27,329 nt of DNA. It comes from Candidatus Uhrbacteria bacterium RIFCSPHIGHO2_02_FULL_53_13. GTDB taxonomy: Bacteria; Patescibacteriota; Patescibacteriia; UBA9934; UBA11717. Below are positions 13,896 through 20,701 of the stretch, piece after piece. A program made the translations under genes and the position numbers. The notes beneath the pieces are model-generated. The model was not told where the DNA came from and did not search any database. It saw only the letters and a program-made list of their open reading frames with translations. Each line of letters begins with the position of its first letter. The stretch's first letter is position 1. The stretch is from contig MGDX01000005.1 in NCBI GenBank assembly GCA_001791035.1, forward strand, positions 2,473-29,801, given 5' to 3'.

Positions 13896-16134
13896 GGCGC
13901 GCACCTCGTGGTCGTTGAGGAGGACGCGGTCGCCCGCCATTGCCGTGACCGCCACGCTCACCGCTGTTTCCGTTTGATGGCGTTTGCGACTTTGGGATTC
14001 GCGCAAACAGCGTTTCGTTTCCCTCCGCCTGCTTCATGGAGAGGTTGACTCGGCCCATGGAGTCTATCTCAATGACCTTCACAAAGACTTCATCGCCTTC
14101 CTTCACCGCGTCTGTCACCTTTCCGATACGGAACGGCGCTATTTCCGAGATGTGTACGAGACCGTCTTTACCTGGCAAGAACTCGGCAAACGCTCCAAAA
14201 TCCATTAGTCTTACAATCTTTCCCTTATAGGTTGCGCCAACCTCCGCTTCCGCAACAATGTTCTTAATCCACTGAATCGCTTCTTTGATGCCGTTGGCGT
14301 CCACGGATGTGACCGTCACGAGTCCATCGTCTTCGATGTTGATATCAACGCCCGTGGCGTCAATAATGGCGTTGATGATCTTTCCACCAGGTCCAATGAC
14401 TTCACGAATTTTATCCGGATGAATCATCAAGCTCTCAATACGCGGCGCGTACTTGGAAAGCTCGGTGCGTGGCTGTGAAATCGTTGTTTCCATGACGTCG
14501 AGAATCTTGACACGTCCGTTCTTGGCCTGTCGGAACGCTTCGCGTACAACCTCCATTGGCAATCCCGCTGTTTTTGTGTCGAGTTGAACGGCGGTCACGC
14601 CATCGCGCGTTCCCGTGATTTTGAAATCCATACCGCCGGGACCGTCCTCTAAATCCTGCAAATCGGTGATGACTTTCCATTGGCTCATATCTTGCGAGGA
14701 AGCAAGACCAATGGCCACACCGGCAACCGGTGCTTTTATGGGGACTCCTGCATCCATGAGCGCGAGCGTTGAACCGCACGTGGATCCCATCGAGCTTGAG
14801 CCGTTTGAACCCATCGTTTCGGACACGACACGCATGACGTACGGAAAGTCTTCTTTGCTCGGCAAAACGGGCTCGAGCGCCTTTTCAGCGAGCGCGCCGT
14901 GACCAATTTCGCGGCGTCCAGGACCGCGGTTTGGCTTTGTTTCACCAACACTAAACGCCGGGAACGCGTAGTGGTGCATGTAGCGCTTTTTGATGTCCAT
15001 CTCCATGGTGTCCACGATCTGTTCAAAACTTGGACCGGCGAGCGTCGTGGTGGATAGAATCTGCGTCTCACCGCGGCTGAAAATGGCCGAGCCGTGCGTG
15101 CGCGGCAAGAACGAAACGTCGGCGCCAATGGCGCGCACGTCCTCGATACCGCGACCGTCAACGCGACGATCTTTTTTCAAGATCTGCTCTGAAACATAGC
15201 GCTGAACTTCGTCGTAAATGAGCGATGTGCCGTGAACATGATGCTCGCCGGCAATTCCCTGCTCTGTCAAGTGTACCGAAAGATCCGCGTAGATTTTGGA
15301 TTTTGCTAAACTGCGCTCGGTCTTTGTGGCGAGAGGCGCGCTAAACATGTGCGCCTCAACTTGCTTAGTGATAAACGGCTTGGCGAGCGTCTCAACCTGC
15401 TCGCGTATGGCGCGTGCTTCGTCCGATTCAGTAGTTGGATCTACCTTTTCTAAGCCCACGGCCAAGCGAATCTGCTCCGTGAATGCGATGAGCGGCTCAA
15501 GTTGCTTGAGTCCCTCGGCGATGCCTTCGACAATTGAATCGTCCGGCACGATGTTGACGCCCGCTTCCATCATAATGAGCTTGTCGGACGTTCCGCATAC
15601 GACCAAATCGGCCATCGCGCGTTCGCGCTCTTTGTACGTTGGGTTCACAACCCACGTGCCGTCCAAAAGCCCCATGCGTACACCGTTCACTGGCCCGTTC
15701 CACGGAATATTCGACATGTGGAGCGCAATACACGTCCCAATCATTGCCGGGATATCCGCATCGTTCTCGGCGTCAAACGAGAGGACGTTGCAGACGATCT
15801 GCACTTCATTGAGTAAACGCGCCGGAAAGAGCGGACGAATAGTGCGATCAATCATGCGGCTGGTGAGCACCGCTTCGTCCGACGGACGGCCTTCCTTTTT
15901 GATGAATCGCGATCCTTTGATTTTTCCAGCGGCGGCGTACTTTTCTTCAAAGTCCACCATAAGAGGGAAAAATCCCATGCCAGGACGCACATCTTTTGAC
16001 ATGACGACCGTTGTGAGCACAATCGTGTCGCCTATCTGCACGGTACAGGCGGCATCGGCTTGATGAGCGAGGCGCCCTGTTTCGACGGCGAGCGTTTTGC
16101 CGCCCCAGTCGAGCTTGAATTGTTTTATATCCAT
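13888..16134 (-). CDS. pnp: Polyribonucleotide nucleotidyltransferase
   Basis: A 748-residue enzyme that degrades RNA 3' to 5' using phosphate. Domains in order: RNase PH 1 (about 1-220, with IKGSRFIKKEGRPSDEAVL and RTIRPLFP), an alpha-helical linker, RNase PH 2 (about 310-540, with RRVDGRGIEDVRAI, LPRTHGSAIFSRGETQ, SNGSSSMGSTCGS and GGMDFKITGTRDGVTA), a KH domain (IREVIGPGGKIINAI), an S1 domain (YKGKIVRLMDFGAFAEFLPG, LVHISEIA), and a Gly/Arg-rich tail. The long leader contains a strong hairpin at 16148-16206, where many bacteria place an autoregulatory stem. No clear Shine-Dalgarno sequence precedes the ATG. Confidence 0.98.
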   Translation of the reverse strand: MDIKQFKLDWGGKTLAVETGRLAHQADAACTVQIGDTIVLTTVVMSKDVRPGMGFFPLMVDFEEKYAAAGKIKGSRFIKKEGRPSDEAVLTSRMIDRTIRPLFPARLLNEVQIVCNVLSFDAENDADIPAMIGTCIALHMSNIPWNGPVNGVRMGLLDGTWVVNPTYKERERAMADLVVCGTSDKLIMMEAGVNIVPDDSIVEGIAEGLKQLEPLIAFTEQIRLAVGLEKVDPTTESDEARAIREQVETLAKPFITKQVEAHMFSAPLATKTERSLAKSKIYADLSVHLTEQGIAGEHHVHGTSLIYDEVQRYVSEQILKKDRRVDGRGIEDVRAIGADVSFLPRTHGSAIFSRGETQILSTTTLAGPSFEQIVDTMEMDIKKRYMHHYAFPAFSVGETKPNRGPGRREIGHGALAEKALEPVLPSKEDFPYVMRVVSETMGSNGSSSMGSTCGSTLALMDAGVPIKAPVAGVAIGLASSQDMSQWKVITDLQDLEDGPGGMDFKITGTRDGVTAVQLDTKTAGLPMEVVREAFRQAKNGRVKILDVMETTISQPRTELSKYAPRIESLMIHPDKIREVIGPGGKIINAIIDATGVDINIEDDGLVTVTSVDANGIKEAIQWIKNIVAEAEVGATYKGKIVRLMDFGAFAEFLPGKDGLVHISEIAPFRIGKVTDAVKEGDEVFVKVIEIDSMGRVNLSMKQAEGNETLFARIPKSQTPSNGNSGERGGHGNGGRPRPPQRPRGARHG

Positions 16135-16147
16135 AAGAGTTCTGTCG

Positions 16148-16206
16148 CTGGTGGAAAGACTTAAGCCCTCGGCTCGAAAGTCGAGATCTCATTGTCTTTC
16201 CGCCAG
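16148..16206 (-). promoter_or_regulatory. pnp leader hairpin
   Basis: CTGGTGGAAAGAC (16148-16160) pairs with GTCTTTCCGCCAG (16194-16206) except for one position, and an inner stem CTCGA/TCGAG closes the top. It ends 13 nt before the pnp ATG. In E. coli the pnp leader stem is cut by RNase III and then targeted by PNPase itself; a similar loop is a reasonable inference here. Confidence 0.65.
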
Positions 16207-16281
16207 ATGAATAAGGAGATCCGTGTCGTGGACCGGCCGGAATCTCGCGTGACTTAGCGGAACTCCAGACCGATGTGCGAC

Positions 16282-16316
16282 CTGTGGATAAAAGTACCTG
16301 GTACTTTTATCCACAG
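16282..16316. repeat. Perfect palindrome made of two DnaA-box arms
   Basis: CTGTGGATAAAAGTACC (16282-16298), a single T, then the exact inverse (16300-16316). Each arm contains a perfect DnaA box TTATCCACA. A second copy lies at 19821-19851 and a half copy at about 16386-16402 (GGTACCTTTATCCATAG). The segment 16207-16405 holds no gene. Confidence 0.85.
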
Positions 16317-16405
16317 TTGTTTGCTGAATTCGTTGGATTATTGAAGAACGTTATTGTTTTAAGCGCAGAAAACGAAACGGTATCTGGTACCTTTATCCAT
16401 AGCCA

Positions 16406-17074
16406 TCAATTGTTTAGAGCGCGCTCGTTTGGGGAGAGATCTTCGTCCGCGATAGGCTTTGCCGCTTCCGATTCTGCGGGAGGTACGCGGAAATCTGAAC
16501 TGGACGCAGATAAACCACCGTTGGCTTTTTGCACGGTATTCAATGGCGCAGAGCTATCGTGTCCGCTGTCGCCCATCAGGAATGTGCGCTTGTTTTCGGA
16601 AAGATTGGTAAAGCGATGCCGTCCGACGACCTCGATGAGCTCGGAAGACGTGGTCTCGCGGAACGAAGCCACTTCAACGATCTTGCCACGGTGTTGCAAG
16701 TAGCGCACGAGCGGGATGTAATCCCCATCGCCGGAGACTAAAAGTACAACATCTAAGCCATCGGCAATCTCTACGGCGTCGATGGCGATCCCCACATCCC
16801 AATCGGCTTTCTTTTGTCCGCTGAAATACTCCTTCAGCTCCTTTTCTTTAGCTTCAATGCCCATGCCCTTAAGCGCGTCGAAGAACGGGATGTTCTCGCC
16901 GGCCTTCGTGCTCACAACGTAGGCAATAGCTCGAATGAGCTGTCGCTTATCAACGAGCTTCTTTACGACATTCCCAAAGTTCACTTTGCGGTCGAACAAA
17001 TTTCGAGCGCTGTAATACATGTTCTGCACGTCAATAAACACACCGACGCGCTGGTGTTTGGTGTCCATCATCAT
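16406..17074 (-). CDS. NYN-domain protein (LabA/DUF88-like, PIN-type nuclease fold)
   Basis: A 222-residue protein. The NYN domain (about 8-165) shows the metal-site pattern: GVFIDVQNMYYSARN with the first Asp, KKADWDVGIAIDAVEIA in the middle, and VVLLVSGDGDYIPLVRYLQHRG with the final acidic residues. NYN proteins are related to PIN nucleases and are thought to act on RNA. The tail (about 170-222) is polar and Ser/Glu-rich, probably disordered. Its location between rpsO and pnp in the same direction fits a role in RNA processing. The start is one of three consecutive ATGs; the first was used. Confidence 0.9.
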   Translation of the reverse strand: MMMDTKHQRVGVFIDVQNMYYSARNLFDRKVNFGNVVKKLVDKRQLIRAIAYVVSTKAGENIPFFDALKGMGIEAKEKELKEYFSGQKKADWDVGIAIDAVEIADGLDVVLLVSGDGDYIPLVRYLQHRGKIVEVASFRETTSSELIEVVGRHRFTNLSENKRTFLMGDSGHDSSAPLNTVQKANGGLSASSSDFRVPPAESEAAKPIADEDLSPNERALNN

Positions 17075-17110
17075 AAAAATAAATGCATGAAAATATGACT
17101 AAAACATCGA

Positions 17111-17145
17111 TCCCGTCTCTATGGTTGATGATCTTAGAGACGGGA
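17111..17145 (-). terminator. Hairpin between rpsO and the NYN gene
   Basis: TCCCGTCTCTA (17111-17121) pairs perfectly with TAGAGACGGGA (17135-17145). Read on minus it is followed by TCGATGTTTTAG, so termination may be partial, leaving some read-through into the NYN gene and pnp. Confidence 0.6.
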
Positions 17146-17154
17146 ACGACAAAT

Positions 17155-17418
17155 CTATTTGAGTTTGAGAGCCTCTTTGAGCTTTTTGTGCCCCTTCACA
17201 TCCTCACGTTCGAGATATTTCAAAAGGCGTCGGCGCTCATTCACTTTGCGCAAAAGTCCACGTCGGGACGAGTGGTCCTTTTTGTGCTCGCGCAAATGCG
17301 AAGTCAAATCCGCAATTTCCGAGGTCAAAATCGCAATCTGCACTTGCGGGGAGCCCGTGTCATTCTTGTGCGTCGCGTACTTTGTAATGATGTTCTCCTT
17401 TTGCCGTTTGCTTAGCAT
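17155..17418 (-). CDS. rpsO: Ribosomal protein uS15
   Basis: An 87-residue protein of the small subunit that binds 16S rRNA early in assembly. It shows the conserved NDTGSPQVQIAILTSEI, HLREHKKDHSSRRGLL and RRRLLKYLEREDV blocks. The ATG at 17418 gives the usual length; GTG and TTG codons three and two triplets upstream are less likely. The order rpsO then pnp (here with a NYN gene between) is a common bacterial arrangement. A strong promoter lies about 80 nt upstream. Confidence 0.97.
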   Translation of the reverse strand: MLSKRQKENIITKYATHKNDTGSPQVQIAILTSEIADLTSHLREHKKDHSSRRGLLRKVNERRRLLKYLEREDVKGHKKLKEALKLK

Positions 17419-17497
17419 AGTCACCAATTAGCGCGGAACCGAGAAGGCGGCTGGAGAGGCCGATATCCCAGAAACGCGTCAGGAATAATTTAAATGA

Positions 17498-17526
17498 AGT
17501 ATACTGAACGATGGTGATTCTGTCAA
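17498..17526 (-). promoter_or_regulatory. rpsO promoter
   Basis: On minus, TTGACA (17521-17526), a 17-nt spacer and TATACT (17498-17503). The leader of about 75 nt has room for S15 autoregulation, but I see no known S15 motif. Confidence 0.8.
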
Positions 17527-17538
17527 TCATGAGCAGGT

Positions 17539-18462
17539 ATGTCGAAACAAACAGGAATTGAAAAGCAACTTACTGACTTTCTTGAGTATCTTGAGCTTGA
17601 GAAGGGACGATCGCAACGCACGTTGCAAAATTACGACTTCTATTTGCGGCGGTTTTTGTCGTGGGCGCGATTTCCCTCGCCAAAAGACATTACTTTGCCG
17701 CTTGTGCGCTCGTTTCGCCAACACATCAACCGCTCCATTGAAGGACGCAACGCGGATGGGCCAAAAGTGACGACACAAAACTATCATTTGATTGCTCTGC
17801 GCTCCTTTTTGAAGTTCCTCACAAAACGCGATTTCAAAACGCTTGCTCCGGAAAAAATCGAGTTGGCAAAACAGCCCGATCGTCACGTTGAATTTTTGGA
17901 GGAGGAGGAACTTTTACGCTTGCTCGATGCGCCCAAAGGTCAAGATGTGGTGGCTCTGCGCGACCGAGCGATTTTGGAACTGCTGTTTTCTACGGGATTG
18001 CGCGTATCGGAGGCGGCGAAGCTTGACATTGATCAAATCAATCTGAAGCGAGATGAGTTTACCGTGACGGGCAAGGGCTCCAAGCGGCGCATTGTGTTTT
18101 TGAGTGACCGTGCGCGAGAGGCCCTTTCTACGTATCTAAAAAAACGCAAGGACACGGCACCGTTCTTGTTTGTGTCGCACGACCGCGCAAAGGATGCGCG
18201 CGATTCAACGTCGCTTACGCCGCGCTCCATTCAGCGCATCGTTGACAAGTATGCGCGCCGCGCGGGAATTACGAAAAAAGTGTCGCCGCACACCATGCGT
18301 CACACATTTGCAACCGATTTGTTGCGCGGCGGCGCCGGCATTCGCTCGGTGCAGGCTATGCTCGGCCATTCGTCCATCACGACGACGCAGGTGTATACAC
18401 ACGTTACCGACAAGCATTTGCGGCAGGTTCATAAGCGTCACCACGACAGGCGCAGAAAATAG
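17539..18462 (+). CDS. XerC/XerD-type tyrosine recombinase
   Basis: A 307-residue site-specific recombinase. The N-terminal SAM-like DNA-binding domain (about 1-100) includes LEKGRSQRTLQNYDFYLRRFL. The catalytic domain has the Arg of TGLRVSEAAKLD (about 155), a Lys in VTGKGSKRR, the HTMRHTFATDLLRGG box (His-x-x-Arg), the LGHSSITTTQVYTHV box with His and the nucleophilic Tyr. Length and sequence fit a chromosome dimer resolvase of the XerC/XerD/XerA group rather than a phage integrase. It is the first gene of the plus-strand half of the window, diverging from rpsO. Confidence 0.92.
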   Translation: MSKQTGIEKQLTDFLEYLELEKGRSQRTLQNYDFYLRRFLSWARFPSPKDITLPLVRSFRQHINRSIEGRNADGPKVTTQNYHLIALRSFLKFLTKRDFKTLAPEKIELAKQPDRHVEFLEEEELLRLLDAPKGQDVVALRDRAILELLFSTGLRVSEAAKLDIDQINLKRDEFTVTGKGSKRRIVFLSDRAREALSTYLKKRKDTAPFLFVSHDRAKDARDSTSLTPRSIQRIVDKYARRAGITKKVSPHTMRHTFATDLLRGGAGIRSVQAMLGHSSITTTQVYTHVTDKHLRQVHKRHHDRRRK

Positions 18463-18465
18463 TGC

Positions 18466-18491
18466 CGCCCCGCAGACAGTGTCGCGGGGCG
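18466..18491. terminator. Terminator shared by the recombinase gene and the pseudogene
   Basis: CGCCCCGC (18466-18473) pairs with GCGGGGCG (18484-18491) around a 10-nt loop. It lies directly behind the recombinase stop and behind the stop of the minus-strand pseudogene (18498), and is followed on minus by ACTATTTTC. Confidence 0.75.
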
Positions 18492-18497
18492 TGAAGG

Positions 18498-19224
18498 TCA
18501 TCTTTTCTGGAGCAGAGCGCGAACGGCGCGCCTCATTTCCTCGTCGAGTTCGACGGAGATATTGGGATCCCCGTCTCTCCCAATCCCCGGTCCGGGGATG
18601 TTGAGGTATAGTCATCACACTATGAAAGAGGATTTAGCATTCTTGAAACGGGATGAAATCTGCCGCTCTGCAAAGAGAAAAAACCACAGAGGTATCCGTA
18701 GATACCTTGAGGATTTTTTCTCTTTGCAGAGCAAGGAGTTCGCCTGTTTCATGGATGATGGAGTCCTCTTTCATAGTGTGATGACTATAGTTGCCATTTC
18801 TGATAAACGCCCCAATTCTGCCAATTTCGGCACCATGTCTACGTACCCACTGAACGTGCCTGTTTTGTCCGTAAACAGGAGCATACGAATTGGGGTCAAA
18901 AAACATGAAATGCAACCAATCCTCGGGCACAGCGCGCCTTCCCTCTGTGTATTCCTCGGCGCTATGCTGAATACGCCAGCAAACAGCGAATCGCACGTTC
19001 GCGCCGTCCTGCCTCTCTTCTCGACTCTCAAGTAATCTGCCGTCGAGGCCATTTCGACGAAGTTGAGGTTTCGATCGCCTCTCACCAACAAACGCACCTT
19101 CAATCCACGTGGGTGGAACCAATCAGGTAGAGATGTGTCTAGGCTCAAAGCTTGCACAAAACAAAAGTAGCAAGCGTTTCTTTTCTCGTCGTTTCGGTGG
19201 TTCTGCGCATTGACAAATGTCCAT
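18498..19224 (-). pseudogene. Unknown gene interrupted by foldback element B and a stop codon
   Basis: The downstream piece (18498-18606) encodes a natural-looking end, NISVELDEEMRRAVRALLQKR. The upstream piece (18788-19122) encodes PEDWLHFMFFDPNSYAPVYG and IGRIGAFIRNGNY in a different nominal frame. Removing element B plus one TA joins them as RNGNY-LNIPGPGIG without a frame break, giving about 147 codons from the TTG at 19122. Upstream in the same frame is an ATG (19224) with GGTGA nearby, separated from the rest by one TGA (19123-19125). Either the gene carries a second nonsense mutation or the true start lies at 19122 or further in. The family is not recognised. Confidence 0.75.
18609..18787. 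mobile_element. Foldback (MITE-like) element, copy B
   Basis: A 179-bp palindromic element, ends TAGTCATCACACTATGAAA and inverse, flanked by TA (18607-18608 and 18788-18789). It is inverted relative to copy A at 11035-11212. Paired differences from A include CACAC/GTGTG for CGCAC/GTGCG, GAAAGAGGA/TCCTCTTTC for GAAACAGGA/TCCTGTTTC, and a central stem AGGTATC/GATACCT for ATGTAGC/GCTACAT. It splits the minus-strand pseudogene. Confidence 0.87.
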
Positions 19225-19238
19225 TTTTCACCTATATT
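19210..19238 (+). promoter_or_regulatory. tRNA-Arg promoter
   Basis: TTGACA (19210-19215), a 17-nt spacer and TATATT (19233-19238), ending 8 nt before the mature tRNA. Confidence 0.8.
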
Positions 19239-19246
19239 CGGCCCAC

Positions 19247-19323
19247 GCCTCGGTAGCTCAATTGGATAGAGTAGGTGGGTTCTAACCATCAGGTTGCAGG
19301 TTCGAGTCCTGCCCGGGGCGCCA
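19247..19323 (+). tRNA. tRNA-Arg (anticodon UCU), CCA encoded
   Basis: A full cloverleaf: acceptor GCCTCGG/CCGGGGC (one G-U), D stem GCTC/GAGT, anticodon stem GGTGG/CCATC with loop GTTCTAA (anticodon TCT), variable loop AGGTT, T stem GCAGG/CCTGC with TTCGAGT, discriminator G and genomic CCA. Position 32 is G, where C or U is usual. It decodes AGA. Confidence 0.96.
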
Positions 19324-19329
19324 TTCTTC

Positions 19330-19349
19330 GCTCGGCTTTGCCGAGCTTT
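19330..19349 (+). terminator. Hairpin after tRNA-Arg
   Basis: GCTCGGC-TTT-GCCGAGC (19330-19346) followed by TTT. Confidence 0.65.
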
Positions 19350-19400
19350 GGATGGCAGGCCCGTCATATCAAGATATTTACTCCTTATTCGAAAGGCAAT

Positions 19401-19721
19401 ATGTCACACGATTCAGAGTCATTGGCTAATAATGAGGCCGTGGAAGCCGCGGCACGTGAAAAAAAGTATGCGATGCGTGTGCGCAATGCGGCCGGAAACG
19501 AATTTACGATGATTGTGCAGATGGATCGAACAGGCGGCGAAACAATGGTGACGATACATAAACTGGAAGAGGGAGAAACCATTGACGCTTCGAATATGGA
19601 TTTCACTAGAAGAATGTGTGTGGGAAGATCTCGGAATCTCGACAGAGTTGCCGCAAGGAATGAAGCCTTGGCGCAGGCTCGCTCACTCATGGAGAGAGAC
19701 GGCTATACCGAAATCAAATAG
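19401..19721 (+). CDS. Small soluble protein, unknown function
   Basis: A 106-residue protein starting MSHDSESLANNEAVEAAARE at 19401, with AAGG 4 nt upstream. Longer in-frame readings start inside the tRNA and were rejected. It has a charged N-terminus, a beta-like central part (MRVRNAAGNEFTMIVQMDR, ETMVTIHKLEEGE) and a helical end (VAARNEALAQARSLMERDGY). It is predicted cytoplasmic. I do not recognise the family. A short tandem repeat and a terminator follow. Confidence 0.7.
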   Translation: MSHDSESLANNEAVEAAAREKKYAMRVRNAAGNEFTMIVQMDRTGGETMVTIHKLEEGETIDASNMDFTRRMCVGRSRNLDRVAARNEALAQARSLMERDGYTEIK

Positions 19722-19724
19722 TCC

Positions 19725-19762
19725 ATTCTTGGATGCCAGACCTATTCTTGGATGCCAGACCT
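19725..19762 (+). repeat. Tandem duplication of a 19-bp unit
   Basis: ATTCTTGGATGCCAGACCT occurs twice head to tail (19725-19743 and 19744-19762) directly behind the stop codon of the upstream gene. Confidence 0.95.
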
Positions 19763-19770
19763 ATCAAGCA

Positions 19771-19800
19771 AAATCCGCCGCAAAAGCGGATTTTTGCATT
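19771..19800 (+). terminator. Intrinsic terminator
   Basis: AAATCCGC (19771-19778), a 7-nt loop, GCGGATTT (19786-19793), then TTGCATTT. Confidence 0.85.
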
Positions 19801-19820
19801 TCTGTGATCATGGTACGGTA

Positions 19821-19851
19821 TGGATAAAGGTACCTGGTACTTTTATCCACA
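19821..19851. repeat. Second copy of the DnaA-box palindrome
   Basis: TGGATAAAGGTACC (19821-19834), a T, and GGTACTTTTATCCA (19836-19849) pair with one G-U. A perfect TTATCCACA lies at 19843-19851. It is close to the 35-bp palindrome at 16282-16316 and sits between a terminator and the slipin promoter. Confidence 0.8.
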
Positions 19852-19875
19852 GGGGCTGCATTTGGCGCATGCTTC

Positions 19876-19904
19876 TTGGCAATATGGGGTCATCGCGCTA
19901 AACT
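19876..19904 (+). promoter_or_regulatory. Promoter of the slipin operon
   Basis: TTGGCA (19876-19881), a 17-nt spacer and TAAACT (19899-19904), predicting a leader of about 28 nt before the ATG at 19939. Confidence 0.6.
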
Positions 19905-19938
19905 CTTTTCACGGCTCACTCTCTTAACTCTAGCGATT

Positions 19939-20700
19939 ATGGGATCTATTTACAGCCTGCTTACTCTCGTGGTCTTTGTTCTGCTCATATCGATTCGTGA
20001 AGTGAAGCAGTACCAACGGGGCGTGAAGTTCCGTTTTGGGAAGTTTGTGGGGGTGCGACAGCCGGGATGGCGTATTGTGTTGCCGGTTATTGAGAAAATG
20101 CCGCGCATTGACATTCGCGTAAAGGCAGTGGATGTTCCAAACCAAGAGGCCATTACAAAAGACAATATCTCATGCCAAATCAACGCGGTGATTTACTACA
20201 AAGTAAAGGAAGCCGACAAGGCTATTATTGAAGTGGAGCACTTTCAGTACGCGGTCAGTCAGCTTGCGCAAACGACCATGCGAAATGTGGTTGGCGAAAT
20301 GGAGCTGGATGAGCTTTTGCAAAACCGAGAACAAGCGAGCGCAAACATCAAGAAAATTGTTGACGAGCTTACCGATCCGTGGGGAATTCAAGTGGACAAC
20401 GTGGAGTTGAAGGACATTTTGTTGCCCGAGGATATGCGTCGCGTGATTGGCAAACAAGCCGAAGCGGAGCGCGAGCGGCGATCGGTGGTGACCAAGGCGG
20501 TTGGCGAGGTTGAAGCGGCGAACAATTTGGCGAGTGCGGCTAAGACGCTCGCCGCAAGTCCTGGCGCGTTGCACTTGCGCACCCTCAACACCATCAATGA
20601 CCTTTCGTCGGACCAGTCAAACACGGTGATTTTTGCGGTTCCGCTCGAGGTTTTGCGTGCCTTTGAGGCCGTCAGTGAAATGGGAAATCGAAAAAAATAG
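19939..20700 (+). CDS. Slipin (SPFH/stomatin/prohibitin family)
   Basis: A 253-residue membrane-associated scaffold protein. A single N-terminal hydrophobic segment (about 2-20, SIYSLLTLVVFVLLISI) is followed by the SPFH domain: EVKQYQRGVKFRFGKFVGVRQPGWRIVLPVI, RIDIRVKAVDVPNQEAITKDN, and MRNVVGEMELDELLQNRE. A coiled coil rich in Ala and Glu follows (EDMRRVIGKQAEAERERRSVVTKAVGE), then the typical C-terminal oligomerisation stretch. Slipins form membrane microdomain assemblies and often pair with NfeD-type proteases; here the partner is a membrane-anchored protein of another kind. The ATG at 19939 was preferred to a TTG at 19876, which is a -35 box. Confidence 0.92.
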   Translation: MGSIYSLLTLVVFVLLISIREVKQYQRGVKFRFGKFVGVRQPGWRIVLPVIEKMPRIDIRVKAVDVPNQEAITKDNISCQINAVIYYKVKEADKAIIEVEHFQYAVSQLAQTTMRNVVGEMELDELLQNREQASANIKKIVDELTDPWGIQVDNVELKDILLPEDMRRVIGKQAEAERERRSVVTKAVGEVEAANNLASAAKTLAASPGALHLRTLNTINDLSSDQSNTVIFAVPLEVLRAFEAVSEMGNRKK

Positions 20701-20701
20701 T

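Noticed and set aside
15296..16063. 255-codon plus frame inside pnp
   Set aside because: Antisense shadow of the conserved RNase PH domain of pnp.
19324..19400. Extension of the 106-aa gene upstream to 19275
   Set aside because: The extension lies inside tRNA-Arg and its terminator; ATG at 19401 has its own AAGG.
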